A stretch of DNA of 64,000 bases. Origin: Roseitranquillus sediminis. GTDB lineage: Bacteria > Pseudomonadota > Alphaproteobacteria > Rhodobacterales > Rhodobacteraceae. A program made the position numbers and the translations under genes. The DNA is taken from NCBI RefSeq assembly GCF_016918935.1, contig NZ_JAFFOB010000023.1:40107-104106 (forward strand). Direction: 5' to 3'. This document shows, in pieces, positions 8,149 through 16,944 of this stretch (position 1 is the first letter of the stretch; each line of letters opens with the position of its first letter). The notes beneath the pieces were generated by a model. The model was not told the origin of the DNA and made no database searches. It was given only the letters and a program-made list of their open reading frames with translations.

Positions 8149-8556
8149 ATGTACGAGACCCCGACCGGCGGCATCCTGTTGCCGCAGCCGCCCTCCGCCG
8201 CCCGCAGCATCAAGATGGGTGTCCAGAAACACTTCACCGGCGCGCTGGTCTGCGGCGAGGACGAGGGCCGGGCGATGGAGATGGAAAGCCACACGGAGAT
8301 GCAGATCGCGCTGATCATGCTGGCGCGCCGCGAGGTCGTGGAGGTCGAGAACCAGGTTCCTTTCCCTTGGAAGGACGAGGAGGGTGCGCTACGCACCCAC
8401 TTCTTCGACCTCCGGGTCTCGCTTCGCGACGGCACTCGCGTCGCCATCTTCGCGAAAAACTCGCGGGACGCGCAGTGCCGGAAGTTCACGAATGAAAAGC
8501 GCCAGATCGTCCCTCAGGTGACGGCGGACTTCGCGGACCGCGTCTGCCTTATGAGC
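8149..8556 (+). pseudogene. TnsA-like endonuclease fragment, 3' end lost to an IS3 relic
   Basis: From ATG 8149 the protein reads MYETPTGGILLPQP..., then MESHTEMQIALIMLARREVV, VENQVPFPW, THFFDLRV and TRVAIFAK, ending near DFADRVCLMS. The order E ... F-x-D-x-R-V ... (I/F)-x-K preceded by ENQVPF fits a TnsA-like PD-(D/E)xK nuclease head, of the kind seen in Tn7-like elements and in related free-standing proteins; the assignment is tentative. From about 8553 the DNA is the reverse complement of an IS3-type orfA, so the original C-terminus is gone, although the frame stays open to 8976. Probably dead. Confidence 0.5.
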
Positions 8557-8733
8557 GTCATCATCGAACGCACCTGCCTCGTACTTGTCGACGCGCCGAA
8601 TGTATACGTTCGACCGGATCAGGTTCCGGGAGATATCGTGACGCTTCGCCAGCCCGTGCAGGGTCTCGCCGGCCAGGCACTCCTGCGCGACCTGCCGCTT
8701 GAACTCGACGCTGTGGGATCAGTGCTTTGCCAT
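8552..8733 (-). pseudogene. IS3-family transposase OrfA relic
   Basis: Minus strand from ATG 8733 reads MAKH, a TGA stop at codon 5, then SHSVEFKRQVAQECLAGET, LHGLAKRHDISRNLIR, and KYEAGAFDDDA. This is the N-terminal HTH of IS3-type OrfA. The premature stop, altered residues before KYEAG and absence of OrfB show it is a dead fragment. It truncates the TnsA-like gene at about 8553. Confidence 0.75.
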
Positions 8734-8739
8734 GGCTTC

Positions 8740-9710
8740 CGTCCTTCGAAAGCCCGGCGCACCCGGTCAATTCTTTCCGCTCCAACCGTCCGCCCCCAGG
8801 GGCCCACTCCAATAGGAGGTTCCGATTGGGAGCCGATTGACGACAGGGCTCGGTCGTTCGGCGGACGCCTGTCAGTGAGCTCGGCAAGGCCTCGGGCTCC
8901 GCCCGCTGCCGGGCCAGCTTTCCACGAACGCCTCTTGCTCTCGATTGCGGGCGGAACGAGCGCGGCTGCAGCTTGAACTTGGAAAGGCGATGACGATCGG
9001 GAGATAGAACGCTTCCTCGGTGCGCAGGAGGGAATGCAAGGGACGGCATGGCTTTACAACCGACTATCGAGCAGGCGTGCGGAGCACGGAGATGCTCGGG
9101 ATGCGGATCGAGTTCGGGTCCAGGCTGCGCGCGTGAAATCTGCGCCGCCTTGCTCCAGATCCAGAGGAATCCCGGGGGGAAGGGCGGAAAGCCCGGCTGC
9201 CGGAAGATTCTCGAGCCGTTATACGACACGATTACCTTTGAAAAGGCCAGAAAGATCCAGGCGACATCAAGCGGATCTTGCGGGAGCAAACCTTCGGCGC
9301 GGTGGACTTCGCCCCTGGTAAGAGGTTCTCGGCGCCACCCTGACCGAGCGTCGATTGCACAGCGTGCGGTCTCTCGCGCGCGAGTCCGGGCTCAACTCTC
9401 GGACCCTCCGGAATGTTCTCGCGGCCATCGCCCGCCACGCCGAGCTGATCAGGAGATCCTGGCGGAGACTTGGTGGCGCAGAATGACGGACCCGATCATG
9501 CAATATCCCAGGTTCCGCCTTCGCAAGGTCGTGCTTCTGATCGACCATGGGTCGAGGCCGAGCCCGCGTTCGGATTTCGACGAACTCCGAGCTCCCAGCT
9601 CGTGGCACGCAGCTCTGTGCGCGCAGATCCATGGCAACGATGGTCGTGCCGTCGTTGCGCTTCAGGCGATGGAAAGGCACGTTCGACTGGTCGACTTCGG
9701 AGGACGTTTC
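8740..9710. other. Decayed mobile-element zone upstream of the M16C peptidase
   Basis: Nearly 1 kb without an intact gene. It contains the upstream part of the IS3 relic, an HTH-like relic (9340-9486), and a short segment just before it whose frame (DIKRILREQTFGAVDFAPGK) ends at a stop overlapping the HTH frame, as if one frameshift split a single protein. The promoter of the peptidase gene must lie in the last 200 bp; no clear -35/-10 pair was seen. Confidence 0.45.
9340..9486 (+). pseudogene. HTH fragment, possibly a TniQ-like C-terminus
   Basis: The frame from 9340 gives RRLHSVRSLARESGLNSRTL, then RNVLAAIARHAELI, a helix-turn-helix of the kind seen near the C-terminus of TniQ-family target selectors and in some phage regulators. 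There is no start codon context, and a likely frameshift separates it from the preceding 27 codons. The TnsA-like fragment 0.8 kb upstream makes a shared Tn7-like origin possible, but this is inference. Confidence 0.3.
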
Positions 9711-12575
9711 GTGACGGGCGAGTTCGCTTTACAGGCGGAACGGGAGCTGCCGGAAATACGGGGGCATGGCCGCCTACTTCGCCATGCGAGCGGTGCCGAA
9801 GTCCTCTCGTTGCGCCTTGACGATCCGAACCGGGTCTTCGCCATCGCGTTTCGGACGCTGCCGGCGGACTCGACCGGGATCGCTCATGTCCTCGAACACT
9901 GCGTTCTTTGCGGCTCGCGTCGCTACCCGATCCGGAAGCCCTTCGTCGAGCTGATGAAGGGGTCGCTCCAGACCTACCTGAACGCCGTCACGATGCCCGA
10001 CACCACCGTCTATCCGGTCGCGAGCCCGAACGAGACGGACTTCCGCAACCTGATGGATGTCTACCTCGACGCGATGTTCGCGCCGCTCCTGACGCCGGAG
10101 ACCTTCCTGCAGGAGGCTTGGCGGCTCGAGCCAGACCCAGAGGGGCGCCCCTCGTTTCAGGGCGTCGTCTACAACGAAATGAAGGGCTACGTCTCGTCGC
10201 CGCTCGGCGTGCTCTCCGAAGCCACGCGGCGCGAGCTTTTTCCTGATACGGTCTATGGTCACGGCTATGGCGGCGACTGGAGCGCGATCCCCGACCTGAC
10301 GCACGAGGCCCTGCTGGCCTTTCACCAGCGCTATTATGCGCCAGCCAACGCCCTCGTCGTCCTGACTGGTCCCGACGATCCGACATGGGAGCTCGAGGTA
10401 CTGGCGCAAAAGTTCGATGCGCTGCCAAATGGGACATTGGCGCCGGCGGTGGCGGAGCAGCCTGCGTTCGCGGCGCCGCGCGTCGTTCGCGCGTCCTATC
10501 CGGGCACGCGCGGAGCCCGCCGGCGGGACGGATTCCTGGCGCTCGCGTGGGCGCTCGGCGCTGGACCTGACCTGGACGAGCGGCTCGCGTGGCAGGTGCT
10601 GGACCGGCTCCTCGTCGGGAGCCTGACGTCGCCACTGCGCCGCGCGCTCGTGGAGAGCGGGATTGCCGAGGACATGCTCTCCGGCGGCTATGCCGAGGGA
10701 GGGTTGCAGCCGACTTTTCGCGTCGCGTTCTCGGGCCTCGATCCGTCAGCGGTCGATGACGCGCAGGCGGTCGCGCTGGATGCTCTCGCCGGCGCGGCCG
10801 AGTCGCTGGATGCCGCCGAGATCGAGCCGGCCATCAATAGCGTCGAGTTCGCTCTGCGGGAGGGGGCAGTGGGGCCGGTGCCGGCGGGAATCCAGCACAT
10901 GCATCGCGCCCTTCCGTCGTGGAGGCACGGCGACGATCCGCTGGCGGCGCTGAACTTCTCGGACGCGCTCCTGCGTCTTCGGCAGCGTCTCATCGGCGGC
11001 GAGCCGGTTCTGCAACGGATGATCGCGGGACTGATCCGCTCCCCGCACCGCGTCACGGTCGTCCTCGAGGCCGATCCCGGCCGCGCCACGCGCGACGCGG
11101 TGGTGGAGCGGCGTCGCGCGGAGCAGGTGGGGGATGCTCGCGAAGGAAGGGAGCGGGCCATCGATCTGCGGGGCACGCAGGCGGAGAGCCCGGAAGCGCT
11201 CGCCGCCATCCCGCTCCTTCGCCGCACGGACCTTCCCGAGCGGCTGCCGCACGACCCGGTCGAGGCTCGGCGGACGGGGGTGCATCTGTGGCTGGCGCAG
11301 CCACTCGCGACGCAGGGCGTCGTCCACGTCGACCTGGGGCTCGACATCGCCGATCTTCCACCGGCCCAGGCCGCCGCGGCGCGGCTGCTCGGCGCAGCGC
11401 TGCTGGCGACGGGGACGGCGAGGCGGGATCACGTAGCCCTCGGGCGCTGGATCGGCAGGGCGACCGGCGGCATCGCCACCGAGCCCTGGGCGGCGACGTG
11501 CCGCAATGGCAGCACCGCGGCCCGCCTCTTCCTGCGCGGCAAGGCACTGGCCGAACGGGCGGGCGAACTCTGCGAGATCCTGTCGGAGATCCTGCTGACC
11601 GCGAGGCTAGACGACGTCGCAAGGCTGCGCGAGGTGGTCCTGCGCGAGAAGGCCCGCCTGGAGGCGCGGCTCGTCCCTGCCGGTCACGAGTTCGTGGACC
11701 TGCGCCTTCGCGCCGGTTTCGGCCCTGCAGGACCGCTGGCCGAGGCGACGGCGGGTGTGACTTACCTGGAGTACTTGCGCGACGCGGCGACGGCGCTGGA
11801 CGAGCGGCCCGAGACACTGACGGCGGAGCTTGCGTCGCTGCGGGATCACCTGCGCGGCAGGGCGCTCGTGTGCAACGTCACGGCGGACCCGGCCTCGCAG
11901 AGCGCGACGGAGCCACATGTCGCGCGCCTGCTCGACACGCTCGAAGGCTCGACGCCGACCGTCCCCGCGGCGCAGGACGCGACGGTACCGCTGTCTCGAA
12001 CCGAGGCCATCGAGGTGCCTGCGCAGGTGAATTTCGTGGGCTTGGGCGGCGATCTTCACGCCGCCGGTCTGACGCCCTCCGGCGTGACTGAGGCGGCGGC
12101 TCGGCACCTCGCCAACGCCTGGCTCTGGGACCAGGTGCGGGTTGAGGGTGGTGCCTACGGGGCGCTCTGCAGGTTTGACGCGATGAGCGGCGTCGTCACC
12201 ATGCTGTCCTACCGCGATCCGCACGTCCTGCGCACGCTGGGGACCTACCGTGCCGCCGCTGCGCATCTGCGGGCCGGGCCGTCGCCGCGGGATGTCGATG
12301 CCGCCGTCATCGCGACCGTGGGCGCGCAGGACCGCCCCTTGCCGGCCGGACCACGCGGCTTCGCTGCACTCCGTCGCTACCTGTGCGGCGAGGACGAGGC
12401 GTGGCGCAACGCGCGGCGGTCGGAGCTTCTCGGCGCGACGGCAGCCGACTTTGCGGACGTCGGTGCGGCGCTCGAAGAGGTGGCGACCCGTGTCGTAGTG
12501 CTTGGCGGCGCCGAGGCGCTCGACCGGGTCGAGGTTGCGCGGCCGAAGTGGCTTAGCCGGACGCGGTTGACGTGA
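9711..12575 (+). CDS. M16C (presequence-protease type) zinc metallopeptidase
   Basis: 954 residues from GTG 9711, chosen because GGAGG (9699-9703) lies 7 bases upstream; ATG 9669 would add 14 residues but has no such site. The inverted zinc motif HVLEH sits near residue 60 (STGIAHVLEHCVLCGSR), followed by PFVELMKGSLQTYLNA, YPVASPNETDFRNLMDVYLD and VVYNEMKGYVSSPLGVL, as in PreP/M16C enzymes that degrade short unstructured peptides in a closed chamber. Length fits the family (about 970). There is no signal peptide, so it is likely cytosolic. The 3' end overlaps the end of pip by 23 bp tail-to-tail. PQQ precursor processing is done by M16 enzymes (PqqF, PqqG/H) elsewhere, so a role on PqqA is conceivable; general peptide clearance is the default. 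Confidence 0.88.
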   Translation: MTGEFALQAERELPEIRGHGRLLRHASGAEVLSLRLDDPNRVFAIAFRTLPADSTGIAHVLEHCVLCGSRRYPIRKPFVELMKGSLQTYLNAVTMPDTTVYPVASPNETDFRNLMDVYLDAMFAPLLTPETFLQEAWRLEPDPEGRPSFQGVVYNEMKGYVSSPLGVLSEATRRELFPDTVYGHGYGGDWSAIPDLTHEALLAFHQRYYAPANALVVLTGPDDPTWELEVLAQKFDALPNGTLAPAVAEQPAFAAPRVVRASYPGTRGARRRDGFLALAWALGAGPDLDERLAWQVLDRLLVGSLTSPLRRALVESGIAEDMLSGGYAEGGLQPTFRVAFSGLDPSAVDDAQAVALDALAGAAESLDAAEIEPAINSVEFALREGAVGPVPAGIQHMHRALPSWRHGDDPLAALNFSDALLRLRQRLIGGEPVLQRMIAGLIRSPHRVTVVLEADPGRATRDAVVERRRAEQVGDAREGRERAIDLRGTQAESPEALAAIPLLRRTDLPERLPHDPVEARRTGVHLWLAQPLATQGVVHVDLGLDIADLPPAQAAAARLLGAALLATGTARRDHVALGRWIGRATGGIATEPWAATCRNGSTAARLFLRGKALAERAGELCEILSEILLTARLDDVARLREVVLREKARLEARLVPAGHEFVDLRLRAGFGPAGPLAEATAGVTYLEYLRDAATALDERPETLTAELASLRDHLRGRALVCNVTADPASQSATEPHVARLLDTLEGSTPTVPAAQDATVPLSRTEAIEVPAQVNFVGLGGDLHAAGLTPSGVTEAAARHLANAWLWDQVRVEGGAYGALCRFDAMSGVVTMLSYRDPHVLRTLGTYRAAAAHLRAGPSPRDVDAAVIATVGAQDRPLPAGPRGFAALRRYLCGEDEAWRNARRSELLGATAADFADVGAALEEVATRVVVLGGAEALDRVEVARPKWLSRTRLT

Positions 12576-13503
12576 GGCGGGCAACCATCCGCGCCACCTC
12601 TGCCTCCACCGCCGCGAAGAGGGCGGGATGGTCGAGCCCGTGGCCGGATTCCTCGACGATGCGCACGCGGGCGTCGGGCCAAGCCGCGGCCAAGGCCCAC
12701 GCCGTGGATGGTGGGCAGAGCAGGTCGTACCGACCGTGCACCACCGCTCCCGGAATGCCGTCGAGCCGCGGTGCACCGTCGATGAGTGGCGCGTCGAGAA
12801 AGCAATCCTGCGAGAAGTAGTGGGCTTCCATGTAGGGCGATGCGGGGCCGGGCGTCTCGGCGGCACGAATGGCATCGGCATCGAGACGGTCGTTCGCGGG
12901 AGCGAGCTGCGACAGGATGCGCTCGGTGTCGTGCCAGGCCCGGGCGAAAGGGGCATGCACGGCCGGATCGGGATCGAGAATGCGGCGCCAGTAGGCGGGC
13001 AGGGGGTCTTCGCGCTCCGCCTCCGGCAACATGCCGAGGAAGTCGAAATGAAGCGCCGGGTGAACCGTCTGCAGCCCCGACCCGAAGGCCCGCTCTAGCT
13101 CCGCCCGCGTGCCGAGAAAGGTCGCGCGCAGAACCATACCCAGCACCCGCTCGGGATGCGCCTGCGCATAGGCAAGTGCCAGCGTCGCGCCCCAAGACCC
13201 GCCGACGACGAGCCAGGCCGAGAAGCCGAAGCTCTCGCGCAGGAGCTCCATGTCAGCGACGAGGTGCGCCGTTGTGTTGGCCTTGCGGTCGCGTTGCGGC
13301 CGGCTAAGGCCGGCGCCGCGCTGGTCGAACGCAACGATATGGCAGGTCGCCGGATCGAAAATGCGCAGGTGGCTTGACTGCACCCCGCTGCCCGGGCCGC
13401 CATGAAGGGACACCACCGGCACCCGGCCAGGCGTGCCGTAGCTGCGCACGCAGAGCTCGTGCCCGTCGCCGACGCGCACCATCTCGTCGGTGAGCGGCGT
13501 CAA
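12553..13503 (-). CDS. pip: Proline iminopeptidase (alpha/beta hydrolase, S33)
   Basis: 316 residues. Motifs: LHGGPGSGVQ (oxyanion hole HGGPG), DQRGAGLSRP, the nucleophile elbow GGSWGATLALAYAQAHP, then GRYDLLCP (Asp) and ESGHGLDHP (His). It removes N-terminal proline from peptides. The ATG overlaps the pqqE stop (ATGA at 13500-13503), so it is the last, translationally coupled gene of the pqqABCDE operon. This makes a role in trimming the PqqA-derived peptide or recycling its remains plausible. The identity is firm; the pathway role is inferred from position. Confidence 0.92.
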   Translation of the reverse strand: MTPLTDEMVRVGDGHELCVRSYGTPGRVPVVSLHGGPGSGVQSSHLRIFDPATCHIVAFDQRGAGLSRPQRDRKANTTAHLVADMELLRESFGFSAWLVVGGSWGATLALAYAQAHPERVLGMVLRATFLGTRAELERAFGSGLQTVHPALHFDFLGMLPEAEREDPLPAYWRRILDPDPAVHAPFARAWHDTERILSQLAPANDRLDADAIRAAETPGPASPYMEAHYFSQDCFLDAPLIDGAPRLDGIPGAVVHGRYDLLCPPSTAWALAAAWPDARVRIVEESGHGLDHPALFAAVEAEVARMVARLTSTASG

Positions 13504-14663
13504 CCCTGCGGCTCGAGCGTGCCTCCGGCGAAGTTGCGATAGACGAAGCGGGTGTCGCCCCCTGTCGCCTCCTCACTCGCCAGCCGAAAAATCTCCTCGT
13601 GCTTCGGCGAAAGCGCGCACGCGGGATCGGTCGCCGCGGCGTTGCCGGTCAGGGCGAAGGCCTGGCAACGGCAGCCGCCGAAATCCTCTTCCTTGAACTC
13701 GCAGCTCCGGCAGGGCTCCGGCATCCAGTCGGTGCCGCGATAGAGGTTGAAAGCGTCCGAGTGCTCCCAGATCCAGGCGAGGCTGTGGTCGCGAACCGAG
13801 TCGAAGCGCAGGCCGGTGATCGACTCTGCGGCGTGGCAAGGCAGCACGCGGCCCGCCGGCGATATATTGAAGAACTGACGCCCCCAGCCGCCCATGCACT
13901 TCTTCGGTCTGAGCGCGTAGTAGTCCGGCACCACGTAGTCGATCGCTAGGATGCCGTGCAGCCGCTCCGTCGCCTCGGCCACAACGCGATTGCACTCCTC
14001 GATCTGCGCCTCGGTCGGCATCAGAGCGGCGCGGTTCTTGAGCGCCCATCCGTAGTACTGGACGTTCGCCACCTCGAGCCGGTGGGCGTCGAGTTCTACC
14101 GCCATGTCGATGATCTGCGGCAATTCGTGCAGGTTCTGGCGGTGCATCACGGCGTTGACCGTCAGCGGCAGCCCCTCCTGCCGCACCCACGCCGCGGCCT
14201 CGAGCTTCTTGCCATGACCGCGCTTGTGCCCGCCGATCCGGTTCGCGAGCGATGGATCCTTCGCTTGAAAGCTGATCTGCACGTGGCTCAGCCCGGCATC
14301 GGCGAGTTCGGCAACCTTTTCCCGCGTCAGCATCACCGCCGAGGTGATGAGGTTGGAGTAGAGCCCCACTTCCGACGCATGCCGCACCAGCTCGACCAGA
14401 TCGGTCCGCGCCGTCGGCTCACCGCCGGAGAAGTGGATCTGCAGGACGCCCAGATCCGCCATCTCTCCGATGACGCGCTTCCACTCGTCCGTGGACAGCT
14501 CGGCGTTCGCGCGGTCCATTTCTACCGGATTCGAGCAGTAGGGGCACTGCAGTGGGCAACGATGGGTGATCTCGGCCAGCACTGCGATGGGGATGCCGTG
14601 GGTCGCGGCGGCATCGGGGTCAAGCCCGCCCGCCGGCCGTGTCTCGTCGAGGACGTCGGTCAT
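13500..14663 (-). CDS. pqqE: PQQ biosynthesis radical SAM enzyme PqqE
   Basis: 387 residues. It forms the Glu-Tyr C-C crosslink on PqqA using SAM, with PqqD as peptide chaperone. C36-x3-C40-x2-C43 (CPLQCPYC) is the radical SAM cluster motif; FSGGEPTARTDL is the SAM-binding loop. The SPASM region carries CMGGWGRQFFNISPAGRVLPCHAAE and EPCRSCEF...GGCRCQAF for auxiliary Fe-S clusters. Length is usual. The ATG overlaps the pqqD stop (ATGA at 14660-14663) and its own stop overlaps the pip start, showing tight coupling. Confidence 0.97.
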   Translation of the reverse strand: MTDVLDETRPAGGLDPDAAATHGIPIAVLAEITHRCPLQCPYCSNPVEMDRANAELSTDEWKRVIGEMADLGVLQIHFSGGEPTARTDLVELVRHASEVGLYSNLITSAVMLTREKVAELADAGLSHVQISFQAKDPSLANRIGGHKRGHGKKLEAAAWVRQEGLPLTVNAVMHRQNLHELPQIIDMAVELDAHRLEVANVQYYGWALKNRAALMPTEAQIEECNRVVAEATERLHGILAIDYVVPDYYALRPKKCMGGWGRQFFNISPAGRVLPCHAAESITGLRFDSVRDHSLAWIWEHSDAFNLYRGTDWMPEPCRSCEFKEEDFGGCRCQAFALTGNAAATDPACALSPKHEEIFRLASEEATGGDTRFVYRNFAGGTLEPQG

Positions 14664-14971
14664 TTCGGCTGCTCCTGCATTTCGGCGAGAAACCCCTTGT
14701 CCGCGAGATCCTGAAGCATGGACTCGACGTCCGTCACGATCTGTTCGGTCGGGGCCTTATACTTTTGCGCCAGTTCCTCAGCGATGTCCCGCACGCTGCG
14801 CGTGCCGTCGCACAAATGCAGAACCTCGACGGCGATGTCGTCCGGCGTCAATACCCGCTCGGGTGCGAGCAGGAGCCACATCTGCCGAGCCTTGTCGAAG
14901 CGCAGGCGCGCGTGGCGAGGCAGGACGGGCCGGCTTTCCGGCCCGACGAACATTCGCTGCCGGCCCGTCAC
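14660..14971 (-). CDS. pqqD: PqqA-binding peptide chaperone PqqD
   Basis: 103 residues from GTG 14971. It binds the PqqA peptide and presents it to PqqE. Seen: RPVLPRHARLRFDKARQMW, LLLAPERVL, then VLHLCDGTRSVRDIAEELA, the winged-helix-like RRE fold of the family. GTG was chosen over ATG 14953 because AGGAGG stands a few bases upstream and the codon overlaps the pqqC stop (GTGA), the same arrangement as at pqqB/pqqC. ATG 14953 would give 97 residues. Confidence 0.93.
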   Translation of the reverse strand: MTGRQRMFVGPESRPVLPRHARLRFDKARQMWLLLAPERVLTPDDIAVEVLHLCDGTRSVRDIAEELAQKYKAPTEQIVTDVESMLQDLADKGFLAEMQEQPK

Positions 14972-15726
14972 CGACCCTCCTCGGGCACGAAGGCGCCCGG
15001 CGGCGGAAAGCCCGAGACATACGCATGGTAGAGCGCGTCGAGTTGCACCCAGAGGACGTTTGTCTTGAACGTCAGCGCGTCGCAGACCGCCTGCCGCTCC
15101 TCCGGGGTCCGCGCATGCGACTTGACGTAGTCCAGCGCGAAGTTCGCATCGCGCGGCGCCTGCTCCAGCCGGCGCTGGAAGTAGGTCATGATCGAGGGGT
15201 CGATGAAGTCGTAGTGCTCGAGCATGCCCGCGATCCGCTCTTCGTGCAGCGTGGGCGCGAACAGCTCGGTCAGCGACGAGGCAATGGCCTCGAGCGGCGT
15301 CTTCGTGCCGACAAAATTCAGGTAGGCGTCCACCGCGAACCGCGTGGCTGGCAGAAGGCCGGCCGTCGACTCCACGTAGGCGCGGTCGAGGCCGAGGCCG
15401 TCGGTGAGCTGCAGCCAGCGCTCGATACCGCCCTCGCTGCCCTCCGAGCCGTCGTGGTCCTCGATCCGGTGGCGCCACTCGACGCGAATGGCGCGGTCGC
15501 GAAAGCGGGAGACGACGATCGCATCCTTCAGCGGGATCGAGCTCTGGTAGTAGTAGCGGTTCAGCGCCCACGCCTGCACCTGGCCGCGGTTGAGCTTGCC
15601 GCCGTGAAGCATTGCATGGAACGGATGCAGGTTGTGGTAGCGGGTCGCACCGATCTCGAAGAGCCTGCGCTCCAGGTCCTCGGCGCTCTGCAGTGGCGCT
15701 TCCGTCATCGGCATGTCGAGTGTCAC
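14968..15726 (-). CDS. pqqC: Pyrroloquinoline-quinone synthase PqqC
   Basis: 252 residues, the family's usual length. It catalyses the final cofactorless eight-electron oxidation and ring closure to PQQ. Seen: YHNLHPFHAMLHGGKLNRGQ, AWALNRYYYQSSIPLKDA, RVEWRHRIEDHDG, LTDGLGL, LEHYDFIDPSIMTYFQRRL, and VLWVQLDALYHAYV at the end. The start is GTG 15726, which overlaps the pqqB stop (GTGA) and has AGGAGGT 6 bases upstream; a longer frame exists but would lie inside pqqB. Confidence 0.97.
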   Translation of the reverse strand: MTLDMPMTEAPLQSAEDLERRLFEIGATRYHNLHPFHAMLHGGKLNRGQVQAWALNRYYYQSSIPLKDAIVVSRFRDRAIRVEWRHRIEDHDGSEGSEGGIERWLQLTDGLGLDRAYVESTAGLLPATRFAVDAYLNFVGTKTPLEAIASSLTELFAPTLHEERIAGMLEHYDFIDPSIMTYFQRRLEQAPRDANFALDYVKSHARTPEERQAVCDALTFKTNVLWVQLDALYHAYVSGFPPPGAFVPEEGR

Positions 15727-16637
15727 AGCCTTACCTCCTGGCCCGGGCTCGGGATTTCCCAACCTGCCGCTTCCAACTCCTGCCTCTCCGGCGAGTGCGG
15801 CAGGTGTGCGGGATTGGAATTGTTGACGTGGATGAAGAGCTTTCGGTCGATCTCGAGATCGGCGAGCGCCGCAATGGCGCCAGATTCACCGGACATCGAA
15901 ACATGTCCCATCCGCTGCCCCGTCTTCCGCCCGAGGCCGGCCCGCACGATCTCGTCGTCGCTCCAGAGCGTGCCGTCGAAGAAGACGGCGGATGCGCCAC
16001 GGAGTCTCGCGGCGAGTTCCGGCGTGACGCCGCCGCAGGCGGTCAGGATGTAGGCTCCGGTGCCGTCGCGTGTGTGGACGTAGAGGCCGAGCGTATCTCC
16101 GGTCGCTTCGTCGGTGCCCGTCTCCTCAAGGTACCAAGCGGGCTTCCCTGGCACCTCGAACGCCTCTATGACGAGACCCGAAGGTCGGCCGTCCTGCAGC
16201 ACGGGCTCGAAAGGCCGGCCCAGCTCGATCGGTCGGCGCGGCACGCGCTCCCGGTCCAGAACGTTGAAGATGTTGTTCGCCTCCAGCGTTTCCAGGACAC
16301 GGGTGTGCGCCCAGATACCGAATGGAGATCCTTCGCGGAGCGTCAGCAGGCCGGCAATGGCATCGACTTCACCGTTCGTCAGAATTACACCGGCGATTGG
16401 CGAGTGACGCAGCTGGTCCGCACGCGGATGCAGTTGCGGCGTTTCGATGATCTGCTGCCGGATGTCCGGCGACGCGTTCACCAGAAACCAATTCTCGCCG
16501 TCGGCGCTGAGCGCGAGCGACGCTTGCGTGTCTCGCAACTGCGGATCCTCCCACGCAGCGCGGCACGTCGGGCAGTTGCAGTTCCACTGCGGCAGCCCTC
16601 CGCCCGCCGTGGTTCCGAGCACGACGATGGTCAGCAT
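15723..16637 (-). CDS. pqqB: PQQ biosynthesis protein PqqB (metallo-beta-lactamase-like hydroxylase)
   Basis: 304 residues, standard length. It hydroxylates the tyrosine-derived ring before PqqC acts. N-terminus LTIVVLGTTAGGGLPQWNC with the structural C-N-C-P-T-C zinc site, then LVNASPDIRQQI, GVILTNGEVDAIAGLLTLRE (the altered metal motif typical of PqqB) and FFDGTLWSDDEIV. ATG 16637 was chosen to fit the family start; the frame runs open further upstream through the pqqA region. Only 38 bases separate it from pqqA, and no terminator-like hairpin was seen in that gap. Confidence 0.97.
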   Translation of the reverse strand: MLTIVVLGTTAGGGLPQWNCNCPTCRAAWEDPQLRDTQASLALSADGENWFLVNASPDIRQQIIETPQLHPRADQLRHSPIAGVILTNGEVDAIAGLLTLREGSPFGIWAHTRVLETLEANNIFNVLDRERVPRRPIELGRPFEPVLQDGRPSGLVIEAFEVPGKPAWYLEETGTDEATGDTLGLYVHTRDGTGAYILTACGGVTPELAARLRGASAVFFDGTLWSDDEIVRAGLGRKTGQRMGHVSMSGESGAIAALADLEIDRKLFIHVNNSNPAHLPHSPERQELEAAGWEIPSPGQEVRL

Positions 16638-16675
16638 GGTCGGCCTTTCGATCGGCTGGCGGAGGGCTTTATTGC

Positions 16676-16756
16676 TTACTTCTGCTTCGCGCAGGCGTAC
16701 ATGTTGATTTCCATGCCGACTGGCACTTCGGAAACTTTGGGTGCATTCCAAGCCAT
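16676..16756 (-). CDS. pqqA: PQQ precursor peptide PqqA
   Basis: 26-residue ribosomal precursor of PQQ starting MAWNAPKV, with the conserved core E16-I-N-M-Y20 preceded by EVPVG. Glu16 and Tyr20 are the residues crosslinked by PqqE. ATG 16756 has GGGAGAG upstream. It is the first gene of the pqqABCDE-pip operon. The gap behind it (16757-16944) should hold the operon promoter. As with other pqqA genes, it is expected to be translated in excess of the enzymes. Confidence 0.97.
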   Translation of the reverse strand: MAWNAPKVSEVPVGMEINMYACAKQK

Positions 16757-16944
16757 GCGAAACTCTCCCTGGATACACGGCGACCCATTCGCCGCTGGAT
16801 TGAAGAGTAAGCAGACCGTGCGCGACCTCCATCTATGGAAACCATAGGGCTTCCTGATGCGGTGCCGCTCCCGATCCTTGTGCTTCTCGCCCGGCTGCAA
16901 GAAGGTGAGGGCCAGGCGCTGACCTCACGGAACCGAAAGCCGCT

